64,000 bases of DNA. Origin: Saprospiraceae bacterium (lineage in GTDB: Bacteria > Bacteroidota > Bacteroidia > Chitinophagales > Saprospiraceae). Positions 9,666 to 19,092 of this stretch are shown piece after piece (position 1 is the stretch's first letter; every line of letters starts with the position of its first letter). The stretch lies in NCBI GenBank assembly GCA_016714785.1, contig JADKCC010000010.1, positions 334,100-398,099 of the forward strand, written 5' to 3'. Position numbers and translations under genes: made by a program. Below the pieces are notes generated by a model, which saw only the letters and a program-made list of their open reading frames with translations, was not told the origin of the DNA and ran no database searches.

Positions 9666-9923
9666 ATGAACATCACATTTGATGAATTAAGAAAAATCAA
9701 ACATGCACTACCAACTGGTAGCGTAAGCAGAATCGCATCAGAATTAAATGTAGAAGAGCAGACAGTAAGGAATTATTTCGGCGCTAAAAAATATGAAAAT
9801 GGTCAAGTTGTAGGATGTCATATTGAGCCAGGACCAGAAGGCGGCATCGTTCACCTAGACGACGATATTATTTTTAAAGCAGCCAAAAGGATATTGGCAG
9901 AAACTCAACATATCGGAGTTTAA
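9666..9923 (+). CDS. Small DNA-binding protein, Bacteroidota-conserved
   Basis: 85 residues. The first half forms a helix-turn-helix: LRKIKHALPTGSVSRIASE, then LNVEEQTVRNYFGAKKY. The second half has the conserved HIEPGPEGGIVHLDD stretch followed by an amphipathic helix. This architecture is common and well conserved in Bacteroidota, where it is annotated only as a DNA-binding protein. It stands alone with a long AT-rich leader and its own strong terminator, which suggests a single-gene transcript. Targets are unknown. Confidence 0.75.
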   Translation: MNITFDELRKIKHALPTGSVSRIASELNVEEQTVRNYFGAKKYENGQVVGCHIEPGPEGGIVHLDDDIIFKAAKRILAETQHIGV

Positions 9924-9940
9924 AAGGTAAAGATTAAAAA

Positions 9941-9977
9941 AAAGGGATTTTCCACTTCGAAAATCCCTTTTTTATTT
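9941..9977 (+). terminator. Rho-independent terminator (possibly bidirectional)
   Basis: A 12-bp perfect stem AAAGGGATTTTC (9941-9952) with GAAAATCCCTTT (9959-9970), a 6-base loop and T runs on one side, A run on the other. It separates the DNA-binding protein from the convergent DUF1569 gene and could stop both. Confidence 0.85.
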
Positions 9978-9991
9978 TTGCGACTTTTCAC

Positions 9992-10453
9992 TTAGACTCC
10001 AAACTGGGTAAGGTGGTGATTTAGATGTTTGTAAAACATATTATTCCACTCTTCTATGCTCAGTTTTCCGAATGAAAAAGATTCTTTACCATCGAAAGTT
10101 GCAGCTCCTTCTTTTTGAACTCTCTTTATAAAATCTATCAATTGTGTTTTTTCTTGGTTAAAATTTCTATCATCTTTGATTATAAAATCTGGCGCAGTGC
10201 CGGTATTCTTTTTATATGGAATTTCATTGGTGACAGTATTTTTTATAAATTTCTTTAATACCCAAGCCATTAAAAAGTTGGGCCTTTTGAAATTTTGTGG
10301 TTCATACACATATCTGTATGTCACACAGCAATGGGCTAACATCTGTGAAACCGACATTTTACCCCAAAGTGGTTTGCTCTCTGGTGTGAGTTTTTGTATT
10401 CTTTCTATAATTGATGCAGTAACTTCTTGGGAGAAAATATTGGGTAATGCCAT
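9992..10453 (-). CDS. DUF1569 / DinB-like protein
   Basis: 153 residues, cytoplasmic. WGKMSVSQMLAHCCVTYRY near residue 35 and HLNHHLTQFGV at the C-terminus are the two histidine-bearing motifs of DUF1569 proteins, part of the DinB/YfiT metal-binding four-helix superfamily. Those histidines are expected to bind a divalent metal. The substrate is unknown. The gene is followed at its 3' end by the shared terminator and may have its own promoter between it and the VOC gene. Confidence 0.8.
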   Translation of the reverse strand: MALPNIFSQEVTASIIERIQKLTPESKPLWGKMSVSQMLAHCCVTYRYVYEPQNFKRPNFLMAWVLKKFIKNTVTNEIPYKKNTGTAPDFIIKDDRNFNQEKTQLIDFIKRVQKEGAATFDGKESFSFGKLSIEEWNNMFYKHLNHHLTQFGV

Positions 10454-10531
10454 ATCGGAATAGATTATTTTGGATTTTGAATTTTATCGGTGCAAAAGTA
10501 AAAAAAAATATGCTGCTGTAAGTAGAGATTA

Positions 10532-10954
10532 TCAGGTAAATCTTTTTGCTATCAGATGGTCAGCATTCAATTGCAGTAAGTCCCATAAATTGCCGTATAA
10601 ATCTTTAAAAACTGCTACGATGCCATAGTCCATCGTTTTGGGTTGTCTGACTATTTCAATACCAGATGCCACCATTTCATTATAATCTCTCCAAAAATCA
10701 TCTGTGTTTAAAAATAGAAATACCCTTCCTCCAGTTTGATTTCCTATAAAACTTTCTTGTTCATCCTTTGATGCTTTTGCCAATAGGATTGTAGTTCCTT
10801 GAGAATTGGGTGGTGCAATCACTACCCATCTTTTATTTTGTTCTGGTTGAAATATATCTTCCAATAATTCGAAGTGTAATTTTTGGGTGTAAAACTCAAT
10901 GGCTTCATCATAATCATGCACTACAAGTGCTATATGAACTATAGACTGCTTCAT
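10532..10954 (-). CDS. VOC-family (glyoxalase-like) protein
   Basis: 140 residues with two beta-alpha-beta-beta-beta halves. The first half begins IVHIALVVHDYDEAIEFY, the second ends with FKDLYGNLWDLLQL, where the final acidic/aromatic pattern matches the metal-ligand strand of vicinal-oxygen-chelate enzymes. These bind a divalent metal and act on small substrates such as methylglyoxal adducts or antibiotics. Nothing in the context narrows the substrate. Confidence 0.82.
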   Translation of the reverse strand: MKQSIVHIALVVHDYDEAIEFYTQKLHFELLEDIFQPEQNKRWVVIAPPNSQGTTILLAKASKDEQESFIGNQTGGRVFLFLNTDDFWRDYNEMVASGIEIVRQPKTMDYGIVAVFKDLYGNLWDLLQLNADHLIAKRFT

Positions 10955-11349
10955 TTTGGAATGCTTTTTTTGTTTTTAGAATAATTTCACTTCGCTTGTC
11001 TTTTTGGAAGCATTAGGCTCAATATTTAAGAATTATACTAACAAAGGTATTTTATATTTTCTAAAAACATCTTAAAACTCAAAAGAAAAAAATTATACAA
11101 AGCTAAGTACTTGAAGCACGTTAATAATTTTATGTCAAATTTTGTGACTTTTAAACAAGTAGCAAGCTAAAATCAAACTATTTCTGCGGATTTATATTCA
11201 TAGCTAATGCTCATTTACATTTTGCCTGATAAATCCCAATTTTATAAATTTTGGGGACTTATTTTGTGGTATTATAATGGTGTAAAAATATTTTTTATTA
11301 TTATAGCCCTTAAAATAATAGGGTGTTGAGTGTAAAATTATGATATATT
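10955..11349. other. Intergenic region upstream of glnN
   Basis: About 395 AT-rich bases between divergent genes. No open frame, RNA gene or clear hairpin was recognised. It could host nitrogen-responsive control sites for glnN, but no known motif is visible. Confidence 0.4.
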
Positions 11350-11380
11350 TTTGGAATTACCCTGTTAATATTTACCTTTG
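11350..11380 (+). promoter_or_regulatory. Promoter of glnN
   Basis: TTTG (11350-11353) and TACCTTTG (11373-11380), spacer 19, a very good Bacteroidota promoter. It lies inside the upstream extension of the open frame and shows that translation cannot begin at 11340. Confidence 0.75.
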
Positions 11381-11417
11381 CGTCATTAATTTTAAAATTT
11401 TCAAAATATTAATTAAA

Positions 11418-13604
11418 ATGGCCTTTATTAGAAATGAAGCTCTTAAGTCAACATTGGATAGAAAACCTGTGACTATCATCGAGCCTGTAGAAAGAAGATC
11501 TGAATTATATGCTGTCAATGTTTTTAATGACACAGCAATGAATCATTTTATGACTAAAGATGATTATAATGCTGTACAGGATGCCATCAATCATGGTAAA
11601 AAAATAGATCGAAAAGTAGCCGACCAAGTAGCTGCGGGGATGAAATCTTGGGCTATTTCTAAAGGTGCAACACACTATACACACTGGTTTCAGCCTTTGA
11701 CAGGAGGTACTGCTGAAAAGCACGACGCTTTTTTTGAGCCTAAAGGTGATGGTACTGCAGTAGATAAATTTGATGGAGGCCAATTGGTACAGCAAGAGCC
11801 TGATGCATCTAGTTTTCCTAATGGAGGCATTAGAAATACCTTTGAAGCACGTGGATATACTGCTTGGGATCCTACGTCTCCAGCATTCATTATGGGCACA
11901 ACATTATGTATTCCTACTATTTTTGTATCATACACAGGAGAGGCATTGGACAATAAAGTACCTTTGTTGAGAGCTTTGCAAAGTATAGATCAGTCTGCTA
12001 CAGATGTGGCAAGATATTTTGATAAAAGTGTCAATAAAGTAATAGCAACACTTGGCTGGGAACAAGAGTATTTTTTGGTAGATAGTGCATTGGCAGCATC
12101 GAGACCTGACTTAATGATGGCAGGAAGACTTTTATTAGGGCATGAAGCAGCCAAAGGTCAACAATTAGAAGATCATTATTTCGGCTCTATACCAGAGAGG
12201 GCTTTGGCCTATATGCGAGATTTGGAAATAGAAAGTATTAAGCTAGGCATACCAGTAAAAACTAGACACAATGAAGTAGCGCCCAATCAGTTTGAGTTGG
12301 CACCTCTATTTGAAGAAGCCAATTTGGCTGTAGATCACAATTCTTTGTTGATGGATGTGATGAGTAAAATTGCTGCAAGACACCATTTTAAAGTATTATT
12401 TCACGAAAAGCCATTCGCAGGTGTAAATGGTTCTGGCAAACATAACAACTGGTCTTTGGCTACTGATACGGGAGTAAATTTACTTGGACCAGGTAAGACA
12501 CCAAAGAGTAATCTTCAGTTTTTGACCTTTTTTATTAATACAATAAAGGCTGTACATGATTATTCAGATTTGTTGAGAGCATCGATTGCATCTGCCAATA
12601 ATGATCACCGTTTGGGAGCTAATGAAGCACCACCAGCTATCATTTCTGTTTTTATTGGCAAGCACTTGACAGAAGTGTTGGATGAGTTAGAGCATGTGTC
12701 GGATGGAAGCCTCTCTCCAGAGGAAAAAACAGAATTAAAACTCAATGTAGTGGGTAAAATTCCTGAAATTTTGTTAGATAATACTGATCGTAACAGGACT
12801 TCTCCGTTTGCTTTTACGGGCAATAAATTTGAATTCAGAGCCGTGGGTTCTTCTGCCAATTGTGCCAAAGCGATGACTATATTAAATATGATCGTGTCAG
12901 AACAGTTGCGCAAGTTTAAAGTTCAAGTAGATGCTCTCATTGAAAATGGTATGAAAAAAGATGATGCCCTTTTTAATGTATTGCGAGAATTGATTAAGGC
13001 TTCCAAAAAAATTAGATTTGAAGGGGATGGATATAGTGATGATTGGGTCAAAGAAGCTGAAAAGAGAGGGTTAAACAATTTCAAAACCACACCAGAAGCG
13101 CTCAAAGCACAGGTTTCAAATGAGACTTTTACCTTGTTCGAAAAGCATGGTATCATGAATAAAGTAGAAGTAGAAGCTCGATATGAAATTGAACTCGAAG
13201 AATACATTAAAAAGATTCAGATCGAGGGAAGGATTTTGGGAGATATAGCAAGAAATCATGTCATTCCTACCGCTATTAGTTATCAGACAAAATTGATAGA
13301 AAATGTTCAAGGTTTGAAAGACATTTTTGGTAATGAATATACAAAGTTTGCTTCTGAACAAGTGAGTCTTATCAAGGAAATTTCAGGTCATATTGGTTCT
13401 ATAATGTCCAACGTAGAAAAGATGACTGAGGAGCGTAAAACAGCCAATAAAATAGAACATGCAGACAAACGAGCAGACGCATATTGTCATAATGTAAAAC
13501 CACTTTTTGATGACATCAGATATGCATGCGATAAGTTGGAATTAATGATAGATGATGAGTTGTGGCCATTGACAAAATACAGAGAATTATTGTTTACAAG
13601 ATAA
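11418..13604 (+). CDS. glnN: Glutamine synthetase, class III
   Basis: 728 residues from the ATG at 11418, the normal size for GSIII. It makes glutamine from glutamate, ammonia and ATP and is the main ammonia-assimilating enzyme in many Bacteroidota. Family motifs in order: TLGWEQEYFLVD (metal-binding glutamates), NEVAPNQFELAPLFEE, the ATP-site HEKPFAGVNGSGKHNNW, RLGANEAPPAIISVFIG and DRNRTSPFAFTGNKFEFR. The open frame extends 78 bases upstream, but the promoter lies in that extension, so 11418 is the start. It is monocistronic: promoter before, strong terminator after. Confidence 0.96.
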   Translation: MAFIRNEALKSTLDRKPVTIIEPVERRSELYAVNVFNDTAMNHFMTKDDYNAVQDAINHGKKIDRKVADQVAAGMKSWAISKGATHYTHWFQPLTGGTAEKHDAFFEPKGDGTAVDKFDGGQLVQQEPDASSFPNGGIRNTFEARGYTAWDPTSPAFIMGTTLCIPTIFVSYTGEALDNKVPLLRALQSIDQSATDVARYFDKSVNKVIATLGWEQEYFLVDSALAASRPDLMMAGRLLLGHEAAKGQQLEDHYFGSIPERALAYMRDLEIESIKLGIPVKTRHNEVAPNQFELAPLFEEANLAVDHNSLLMDVMSKIAARHHFKVLFHEKPFAGVNGSGKHNNWSLATDTGVNLLGPGKTPKSNLQFLTFFINTIKAVHDYSDLLRASIASANNDHRLGANEAPPAIISVFIGKHLTEVLDELEHVSDGSLSPEEKTELKLNVVGKIPEILLDNTDRNRTSPFAFTGNKFEFRAVGSSANCAKAMTILNMIVSEQLRKFKVQVDALIENGMKKDDALFNVLRELIKASKKIRFEGDGYSDDWVKEAEKRGLNNFKTTPEALKAQVSNETFTLFEKHGIMNKVEVEARYEIELEEYIKKIQIEGRILGDIARNHVIPTAISYQTKLIENVQGLKDIFGNEYTKFASEQVSLIKEISGHIGSIMSNVEKMTEERKTANKIEHADKRADAYCHNVKPLFDDIRYACDKLELMIDDELWPLTKYRELLFTR

Positions 13605-13618
13605 TCTTTTTGGAACTT

Positions 13619-13661
13619 AAAGGACCTTTCTTTAGTTAAATGAAGGAGGGTCCTTTTTTTT
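13619..13661 (+). terminator. Rho-independent terminator of glnN
   Basis: AAAGGACC (13619-13626) pairs with GGTCCTTT (13649-13656), followed by more T. It also separates the convergent nitrilase gene. Confidence 0.8.
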
Positions 13662-13675
13662 GCACTCCAACCAAA

Positions 13676-14428
13676 TCAGGTACTTCTGTCTTGCAAAAAA
13701 GGCAGTTTTTTTCTAAAATTGTACATTTCAGCTTTATCCAAAGACAAAGTTAAGGAAGAAGGCTGATCATCCAATTCCCCAATAACAGTGCCATTGAAAT
13801 CAACAATCATGGAATTGCCAGGATAATGATAACCATTTTCATCCATTCCGGTGCGATTGACTCCGATTACAAAGCATTGGTTTTCGATGGCACGAGCTAT
13901 GAGCAGTGATTTCCAATGATGTACTCTAGCTATTGGCCAGTTAGCACTATAGATGATAATGTCGGGAAATTTATTGGTAAACGAAAGATAAGGAAACCTT
14001 AAGTCATAACAAATAAGCGGTAAAATCTGCCATTTGTTTATTTCAAAATATGTGCTTTTATTGCCAGATTGATAGACTTTCTTTTCACCTGCTAAAGTAA
14101 AAAGGTGTATTTTGTCATAATGATGAATTAATCCAGATGCATTTACTGTGATGAAAGTATTGTACCATTTACCATCCTTAAACATCGGGATACTGCCTGA
14201 GATAGCGAGATCAAACTGAGCTGAAAGATATTGAAGCCTTGAAATGGTAATATTTTGCCATTCATAAGGAATCTCGTCAGGTGACATAGTATATCCAGTA
14301 TTGAACATTTCTGGCAGTACTAATAAGTCTGTATTACCTGATGCTGATTGACAAATTAGCGATATTTGTTGGAGATTATCTTCTAGTGCCATCCAGCTAG
14401 TAGCATATTGCAATAAAGTAACTCTCAT
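13676..14428 (-). CDS. Nitrilase-superfamily amidohydrolase (omega-amidase-like)
   Basis: About 250 residues from the ATG at 14428. The catalytic triad is visible: Glu in LLVLPEMFNTGY, Lys in HHYDKIHLF, and Cys in LPLICYDLRFPYL. RTGMDENGYHYPGNS is also typical. The size and YDLRFP motif match the YafV/omega-amidase branch, which hydrolyses 2-oxoglutaramate or similar amides, a repair or salvage step. The frame opens earlier (14452), but ATG 14428 gives the normal N-terminus MRVTLLQYATSW and sits two bases after the stop of the RRM gene, so the two are probably co-transcribed. Confidence 0.85.
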   Translation of the reverse strand: MRVTLLQYATSWMALEDNLQQISLICQSASGNTDLLVLPEMFNTGYTMSPDEIPYEWQNITISRLQYLSAQFDLAISGSIPMFKDGKWYNTFITVNASGLIHHYDKIHLFTLAGEKKVYQSGNKSTYFEINKWQILPLICYDLRFPYLSFTNKFPDIIIYSANWPIARVHHWKSLLIARAIENQCFVIGVNRTGMDENGYHYPGNSMIVDFNGTVIGELDDQPSSLTLSLDKAEMYNFRKKLPFLQDRST

Positions 14429-14430
14429 GG

Positions 14431-14784
14431 CTAATACTCTTTGCGCAGCCAAGGCGGTAATGTCTTTTTGTGTTTTTCAGATTTGAACTCTATAGGTTTC
14501 TTTTTTGCTGCTGGAGAGGTCCTTTGTGGTTTTTGAAATTCTCCTTTTGGTAAAGATGGATTTACGATAATAGGTCGTCCTTCTATCTCTATACCGTGTA
14601 ATGCAGAAATTGCAATTTGAGCTTTGTGTTCATCGGCCATAGTGACAAAACCAAATCCCTTATTTTGTCGCGTAATTTTGTCAATGATTATTTTTGCTGA
14701 AGTGACTTCTCCAAATTGCTCGAAAAGTTCTTCAAGATTTTTATCTTTCCATTTGAATGGAATACTTCCTACGTAAAGGTCCAT
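14431..14784 (-). CDS. RRM-domain RNA-binding protein
   Basis: 117 residues from the ATG at 14784. A single RNA recognition motif: RNP2 in LYVGSIPFKW and RNP1 in NKGFGFVTM, followed by a basic Lys/Pro-rich tail ending PPWLRKEY. Small RRM proteins of this kind are frequent in Bacteroidota and are thought to bind RNA broadly. The frame extends to 14805, but MDLYVGS is the usual N-terminus. It leads a two-gene unit with the nitrilase. Confidence 0.85.
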   Translation of the reverse strand: MDLYVGSIPFKWKDKNLEELFEQFGEVTSAKIIIDKITRQNKGFGFVTMADEHKAQIAISALHGIEIEGRPIIVNPSLPKGEFQKPQRTSPAAKKKPIEFKSEKHKKTLPPWLRKEY

Positions 14785-14840
14785 AATTATTAAATTTGAA
14801 TGCAAGGTAAGGAGAAAATTTGGGAATAAGATAATTTTTA

Positions 14841-15836
14841 CTATTCATCATCTATAGGATAACTAACTCCTATTTGTCTTCTTACTTCATCCATCAGGGC
14901 AACAAGGTGCTTTGATATTTCTAAGTGCATTGTATCACTCTCCATAATTCCTTTTGTTATACAGTCCTTTACATGTTCTATCTCATGAAAATAGCCGAAA
15001 CCAATTCGACCAACTTCACATTTTATTTCAGGCAAATCATCTTTTTTTAGGAAATAATGTCTGGCTTCATGAAATCGACCAGGTATGGTTATTTTACCTT
15101 TGGTACCATAGATTTCACATTTGGTGTCAGTAGGGCAGGTGATCGAAGAGTATAGCGAGGCAGAAGATCCATCACTATAAGTCAATAATATATTACATTC
15201 ACTATCTACTCCAGTTGTTGAGAGGGTAGCAGACGTTTGGATAGTGGACGGCATACCCATGGCCATGATAGAGATGAAAATAGGGTAGATACCTACGTCA
15301 AGCAATGACCCACCTGCTAATGAAGGATTAAAAAGCCTGCTATTGGGATCAAATACTGCTAAAAATCCAAAATCTGCAGTAAGGTGTCTGATTTCACCGA
15401 TTGTGCCTGCATTTATAGTTTTTTGTATATCCAATATCGTAGGTAGAAAAGCAGTCCACATCGCTTCCATCAAAAATACTTTGTGAGTTTTGGCAACATC
15501 GATCATGGATAGTACTTGATTTTTATTTATTCCCAAGGGTTTTTCACAAAGTACATGTTTCCCATTTTTCATACATAATATACTATGGCCGTGGTGGAAA
15601 GTATGTGGTGTCGCTACATAAATTACATCTATTTCTTTGCATTGAGCCATGTCCTCGTAGCTATCATAATAGGTTACAGCATTATATTGATCTGCAAAAG
15701 ATTTTGCTTTTTTGACATCCCTACTTGCACATGCATAAAGTACTGAATTTTCTGAAAGCAATAAGTCGGATACAAATTTATGAGCTATTTTCCCGCATCC
15801 TAGGATTCCCCAATGGATGTTCTTTGAAGTGGTCAT
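14841..15836 (-). CDS. Gfo/Idh/MocA-family oxidoreductase
   Basis: 331 residues. The N-terminal Rossmann fold begins WGILGCGKIAHKFVSDL, with the family EKP motif in GKHVLCEKPLGINKNQ at about residue 95. FLMEAMWTAFLP follows, a pattern shared with dihydrodiol dehydrogenase-type members. The C-terminal half is the alpha/beta substrate domain (GSLLDVGIYPI). It should be an NAD(P)-dependent sugar or diol dehydrogenase. The substrate cannot be named. Divergent from the methyltransferase at 15891. Confidence 0.88.
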   Translation of the reverse strand: MTTSKNIHWGILGCGKIAHKFVSDLLLSENSVLYACASRDVKKAKSFADQYNAVTYYDSYEDMAQCKEIDVIYVATPHTFHHGHSILCMKNGKHVLCEKPLGINKNQVLSMIDVAKTHKVFLMEAMWTAFLPTILDIQKTINAGTIGEIRHLTADFGFLAVFDPNSRLFNPSLAGGSLLDVGIYPIFISIMAMGMPSTIQTSATLSTTGVDSECNILLTYSDGSSASLYSSITCPTDTKCEIYGTKGKITIPGRFHEARHYFLKKDDLPEIKCEVGRIGFGYFHEIEHVKDCITKGIMESDTMHLEISKHLVALMDEVRRQIGVSYPIDDE

Positions 15837-15890
15837 GTTACAATATTTATGGGTAAAGGTAGGTGTAATTTGGTATATAGGAGATGAATT

Positions 15891-16631
15891 ATGTATTATA
15901 AAACAAAACAGTGGTTTTATCCGTTTGATGTTAATTCTTTCCGTTCGAAAATCAAAGTAAATTTGTCTTATTTGGCCGCTTCAACAATAGATATATGCCC
16001 ATTATGTTTGTCTGCGGACACTGAACCACTACCATTTATGTTCAAAAATAGGACTTTCGGTAAGTGTAATGTGTGCGAGTTGATATTTGTGAATAAAGAC
16101 AATCTGCCGGATTCTGATTCTGAAAAGCAAAGGTATCTACTTCATACCAATAGTCATGACAATGAAGGGTATATCAAGTTCTTGAAACAAATCATTGCCC
16201 CATTAAAACAGTTAGTAAAGCCTTGTTCCGCTGGACTTGATTTTGGATGTGGACCGATGCCGGTATTAGCTGATATTTTGGGTGAAGAAGGTTATAGTTG
16301 TGATATATATGATCCTTTTTTCTTTCCCAAAAAGCCTCAGATGACTTATGATTTTATCACTGCCACGGAGTGTTTTGAGCATTTTCATCAGCCTGCTTTG
16401 GATGTGGGTTTTATCTTCTCATTATTGCACCAAGATGGTATTCTTGCGATAATGACAGACACATGGCAGACGACGGCATCGTTCAAAGATTGGCATTATA
16501 TTCGAGATTTCACGCACGTGAGTTTTTATCATAACAAGACGATGACATGGATAGGGGAGAAGTATGGTCTTAAATTGGCATTTACGGATGAAAAGAGGAT
16601 TTTCCTGTTTAGGAAAGTGAAGGAAATCTAA
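15891..16631 (+). CDS. Class I SAM-dependent methyltransferase with N-terminal Cys cluster
   Basis: 246 residues. A four-cysteine zinc-ribbon-like unit (CPLC near residue 40 and CNVC about 25 later) precedes a methyltransferase core with the SAM loop LDFGCGPMPVLADIL and the ECFEHFHQP motif. This layout occurs in methyltransferases acting on sugars or small metabolites. The acceptor is unknown. The first ATG was used; no better downstream start is present. Confidence 0.78.
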   Translation: MYYKTKQWFYPFDVNSFRSKIKVNLSYLAASTIDICPLCLSADTEPLPFMFKNRTFGKCNVCELIFVNKDNLPDSDSEKQRYLLHTNSHDNEGYIKFLKQIIAPLKQLVKPCSAGLDFGCGPMPVLADILGEEGYSCDIYDPFFFPKKPQMTYDFITATECFEHFHQPALDVGFIFSLLHQDGILAIMTDTWQTTASFKDWHYIRDFTHVSFYHNKTMTWIGEKYGLKLAFTDEKRIFLFRKVKEI

Positions 16632-16672
16632 TGAGCAGAATACATAATGCGTTAATCAAAAAAATATTAACT

Positions 16673-16867
16673 TTACGAAAAAAGTAAAAATAAATTTCTT
16701 CTAAAATGTTGTGAAACTTGGCAATAACTAGTATTCCTTTTGAAGCGTGACATCTTATCATCAAGGTACCCAAGTATGTGGACTCTTTCTGAAATCTCAT
16801 CATAAAAGTGATTTATTGCTATTTGATAAAGTCGTGTTCTTAATCTTGATGTCCCTTTCTCTCCCAC
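16673..16867 (-). pseudogene. Possible C-terminal scrap of a DUF6934-like protein
   Basis: The frame reads GTSRLRTRLYQIAINHFYDE, then VHILGYL, resembling the C-terminal half of small Bacteroidota proteins (DUF6934) with an S-x-x-RTRLYxxxI core. The N-terminal half is missing and a stop lies shortly upstream. Family assignment is from memory of the motif and is tentative. The remainder of the gap 16632-17023 shows nothing else. Confidence 0.3.
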
Positions 16868-17023
16868 TTAAACTATAATCTTATGTCATTGGTAAGAAGC
16901 TTTAGCGACTGAGAAATCCATCTTTTAGGTTAATATTTTTGAAAATACTAATTTGACAAAATAGAACTAATAGATAGGGAGTTTTTACATTAAAACCATT
17001 TTTGAGTATCGTATCATGAGTTT

Positions 17024-17863
17024 TTAGTTCCATAAATTCCACCTTACTTGATAAGGGTAGCGCTCATAAATACTATTATCTTCATTTATACTATTTCCTT
17101 GCTTTCCATATTTTATTGCTTCTTCCATTAATTTTTCTGCTTCTGAAGTCTTTCCTAATCTTTGTAAGCTGTTGGCCTTATAATATAGAACTTCTGCAAA
17201 CTTTGGATATTTTTGTAAAGCCCTGTCAAATGATTCTATTGCTTCTTCATGTTTGCCTTGTTCATATCGTGAAATGCCTAAATAAAAAAACTCAAGATAA
17301 TGTATCCATTCTTCTCCATGCAACCTCAATTCTGTGTTGATCACCTCTTCAAGTAAATCTTCTGCTTGTGAAAATTCATTTAGCTGGATTTTACTCAAAG
17401 CTATATAAAAATCATAGGAATGGTCCATGACATAACTGGTACCATTTTTCTTCTTGCAATCTTCAAAATCAATGATAGCTTCTTGATATGTTTTTGAAAA
17501 AATACATTTTATGAATGCTCGATATTCTTGCCATTCATTGCTTTTGTCATATTTCACAGCTTTATCAAGATACTTCATGCCAACTTCATATTTCCCTTGC
17601 TTAAATAATGGCATTGCCTTTTGTTGCCATAAATATGCAATTGTTGAATCTTTAGCTAGGCCTTTATCTATTTCTTCTTGCCATTCACTTGAATATAGGC
17701 CCTCTTTCCAAGCACCATTCTCCAAATGTTCTTTTACAATTGAGTCTTGTTGCTCCTTTGTTTTGATCTGATTATTTTCTCCAATTTTAAGTTCATTAGT
17801 CACGTTCACTTGGTTGCACGAAACTATTAGCATTATTATTCCAAATATTATAATAGACTTCAT
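17024..17863 (-). CDS. TPR-repeat lipoprotein
   Basis: 279 residues. Lipobox IVSCNQ with Cys at about residue 16, so lipid-anchored. A linker is followed by about five tetratricopeptide-type helical pairs, clearest in LWQQKAMPLFKQGKYEVGMK, in FYLGISRYEQGKHEEAIES and in LYYKANSLQRLGKTSEAEKL. TPRs bind partner proteins. No operon partner is obvious: the MFS gene lies 19 bases upstream on the same strand, so co-transcription is possible. Confidence 0.82.
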   Translation of the reverse strand: MKSIIIFGIIMLIVSCNQVNVTNELKIGENNQIKTKEQQDSIVKEHLENGAWKEGLYSSEWQEEIDKGLAKDSTIAYLWQQKAMPLFKQGKYEVGMKYLDKAVKYDKSNEWQEYRAFIKCIFSKTYQEAIIDFEDCKKKNGTSYVMDHSYDFYIALSKIQLNEFSQAEDLLEEVINTELRLHGEEWIHYLEFFYLGISRYEQGKHEEAIESFDRALQKYPKFAEVLYYKANSLQRLGKTSEAEKLMEEAIKYGKQGNSINEDNSIYERYPYQVRWNLWN

Positions 17864-17882
17864 TGTGTATAATTTTAAAAAT

Positions 17883-19052
17883 CTATGGCAAAGAAACGTC
17901 TTTTGCTCTGAAAAACCAAAATATACCTAAACAAACCACTACTCCAAACGCCGTAGGAAGACTAGAAAGGTCGGAAATAAAGCCGATGATCACCGGACCA
18001 ATCAAAAAGCCACCCATAGCATAGGTATTCATGATGGCCAAACCACTCGCCGCTGGCATGCCGGGATACCTGGATGCTGCAGCATAAAGTATAGGCGCAC
18101 CACACGATACACCCAATCCCACAAAACCAAATCCAATGATCGCACTCAATGTATAAGGCAAAAATATCACTATCAGCAATCCTATCACGGTCAATGTAGC
18201 ACCATACATCAATACTTTGTTTCTTCCCAAAACAGGGATGATGCCATCTCCAAATAATCTACCTGTTGCCATCAAAGCCGAATATCCGAATAATCCCCAT
18301 CCGACAAAGTATTCACTCGTGTTTACGATATCTTTCATATAAATGGATGCCCAATCTGTCATAGATCCTTCTGTCACATTGATGCACAACGATATCAATA
18401 TAATGATGAGCAAGGTACCACTTGGGATGATTAATTTTGTTTTAGCAGTAATAGTCTCCAATGATTTAGGAGTGTGATATGATATGGACAATATTGTGTT
18501 CCGTATCAAAAATCCCAATCCTACTGTAATTAAACTCATGAACACCATGTGTGTAGCCTCATTGATACCTGTGAACAGTGTAAAACTTCGCATCAGTGAA
18601 CCTGTCATCAATCCTACACTAAACATGCCATGACAAGTGGACATGATGTTTATGCTTTCATTTTTTTCCAATAGTGCAGCCATACTATTGACAGAAATAT
18701 TGAGTATCGTCATACAAATCCCTACACCGATAAGACCTAACGGCAGGAGATATATGGACGAAACACTGATCGGAATTACATAAGCTAGACTAATGATCAT
18801 TATTCCAAAAATCATCATTTTTTGCGCACTAAAACGTTCTATCAAAGCTGCTGCAAAGGGATTGAAAGTCATAGCGCCTAATGGCAGACAAAGGAGTATC
18901 AATCCTAAAGTTCCATCGCTTATCTGGTAGAAAGTCTTTATATATGGAATCAGCGTTGCCCAGTTTCCGAACAGAAATCCTAATATAAAAAATCCCACAC
19001 CAACAGACAAACTCTTGGGGTAGGTAACAAATTGTACAAGGTGTCTAAGCAT
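17883..19052 (-). CDS. MFS transporter
   Basis: 389 residues with about twelve membrane helices. The first helix reads GVGFFILGFLFGNWATLIPY, and the loop between helices 2 and 3 has the shortened MFS motif AALIERFSAQK. LFGDGIIPVLGRNKVLM is the matching loop in the second half. The arrangement resembles YbjJ-type sugar or drug exporters. The substrate cannot be predicted. Confidence 0.87.
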   Translation of the reverse strand: MLRHLVQFVTYPKSLSVGVGFFILGFLFGNWATLIPYIKTFYQISDGTLGLILLCLPLGAMTFNPFAAALIERFSAQKMMIFGIMIISLAYVIPISVSSIYLLPLGLIGVGICMTILNISVNSMAALLEKNESINIMSTCHGMFSVGLMTGSLMRSFTLFTGINEATHMVFMSLITVGLGFLIRNTILSISYHTPKSLETITAKTKLIIPSGTLLIIILISLCINVTEGSMTDWASIYMKDIVNTSEYFVGWGLFGYSALMATGRLFGDGIIPVLGRNKVLMYGATLTVIGLLIVIFLPYTLSAIIGFGFVGLGVSCGAPILYAAASRYPGMPAASGLAIMNTYAMGGFLIGPVIIGFISDLSSLPTAFGVVVCLGIFWFFRAKDVSLP

Positions 19053-19092
19053 ACTTGATAGTAAAAAGCAACAAATGTAAGGATTTGTGACT

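Noticed and set aside
11340..11417. N-terminal extension of glnN
   Set aside because: The promoter lies inside it, and GSIII proteins start near MAFIRNEAL.
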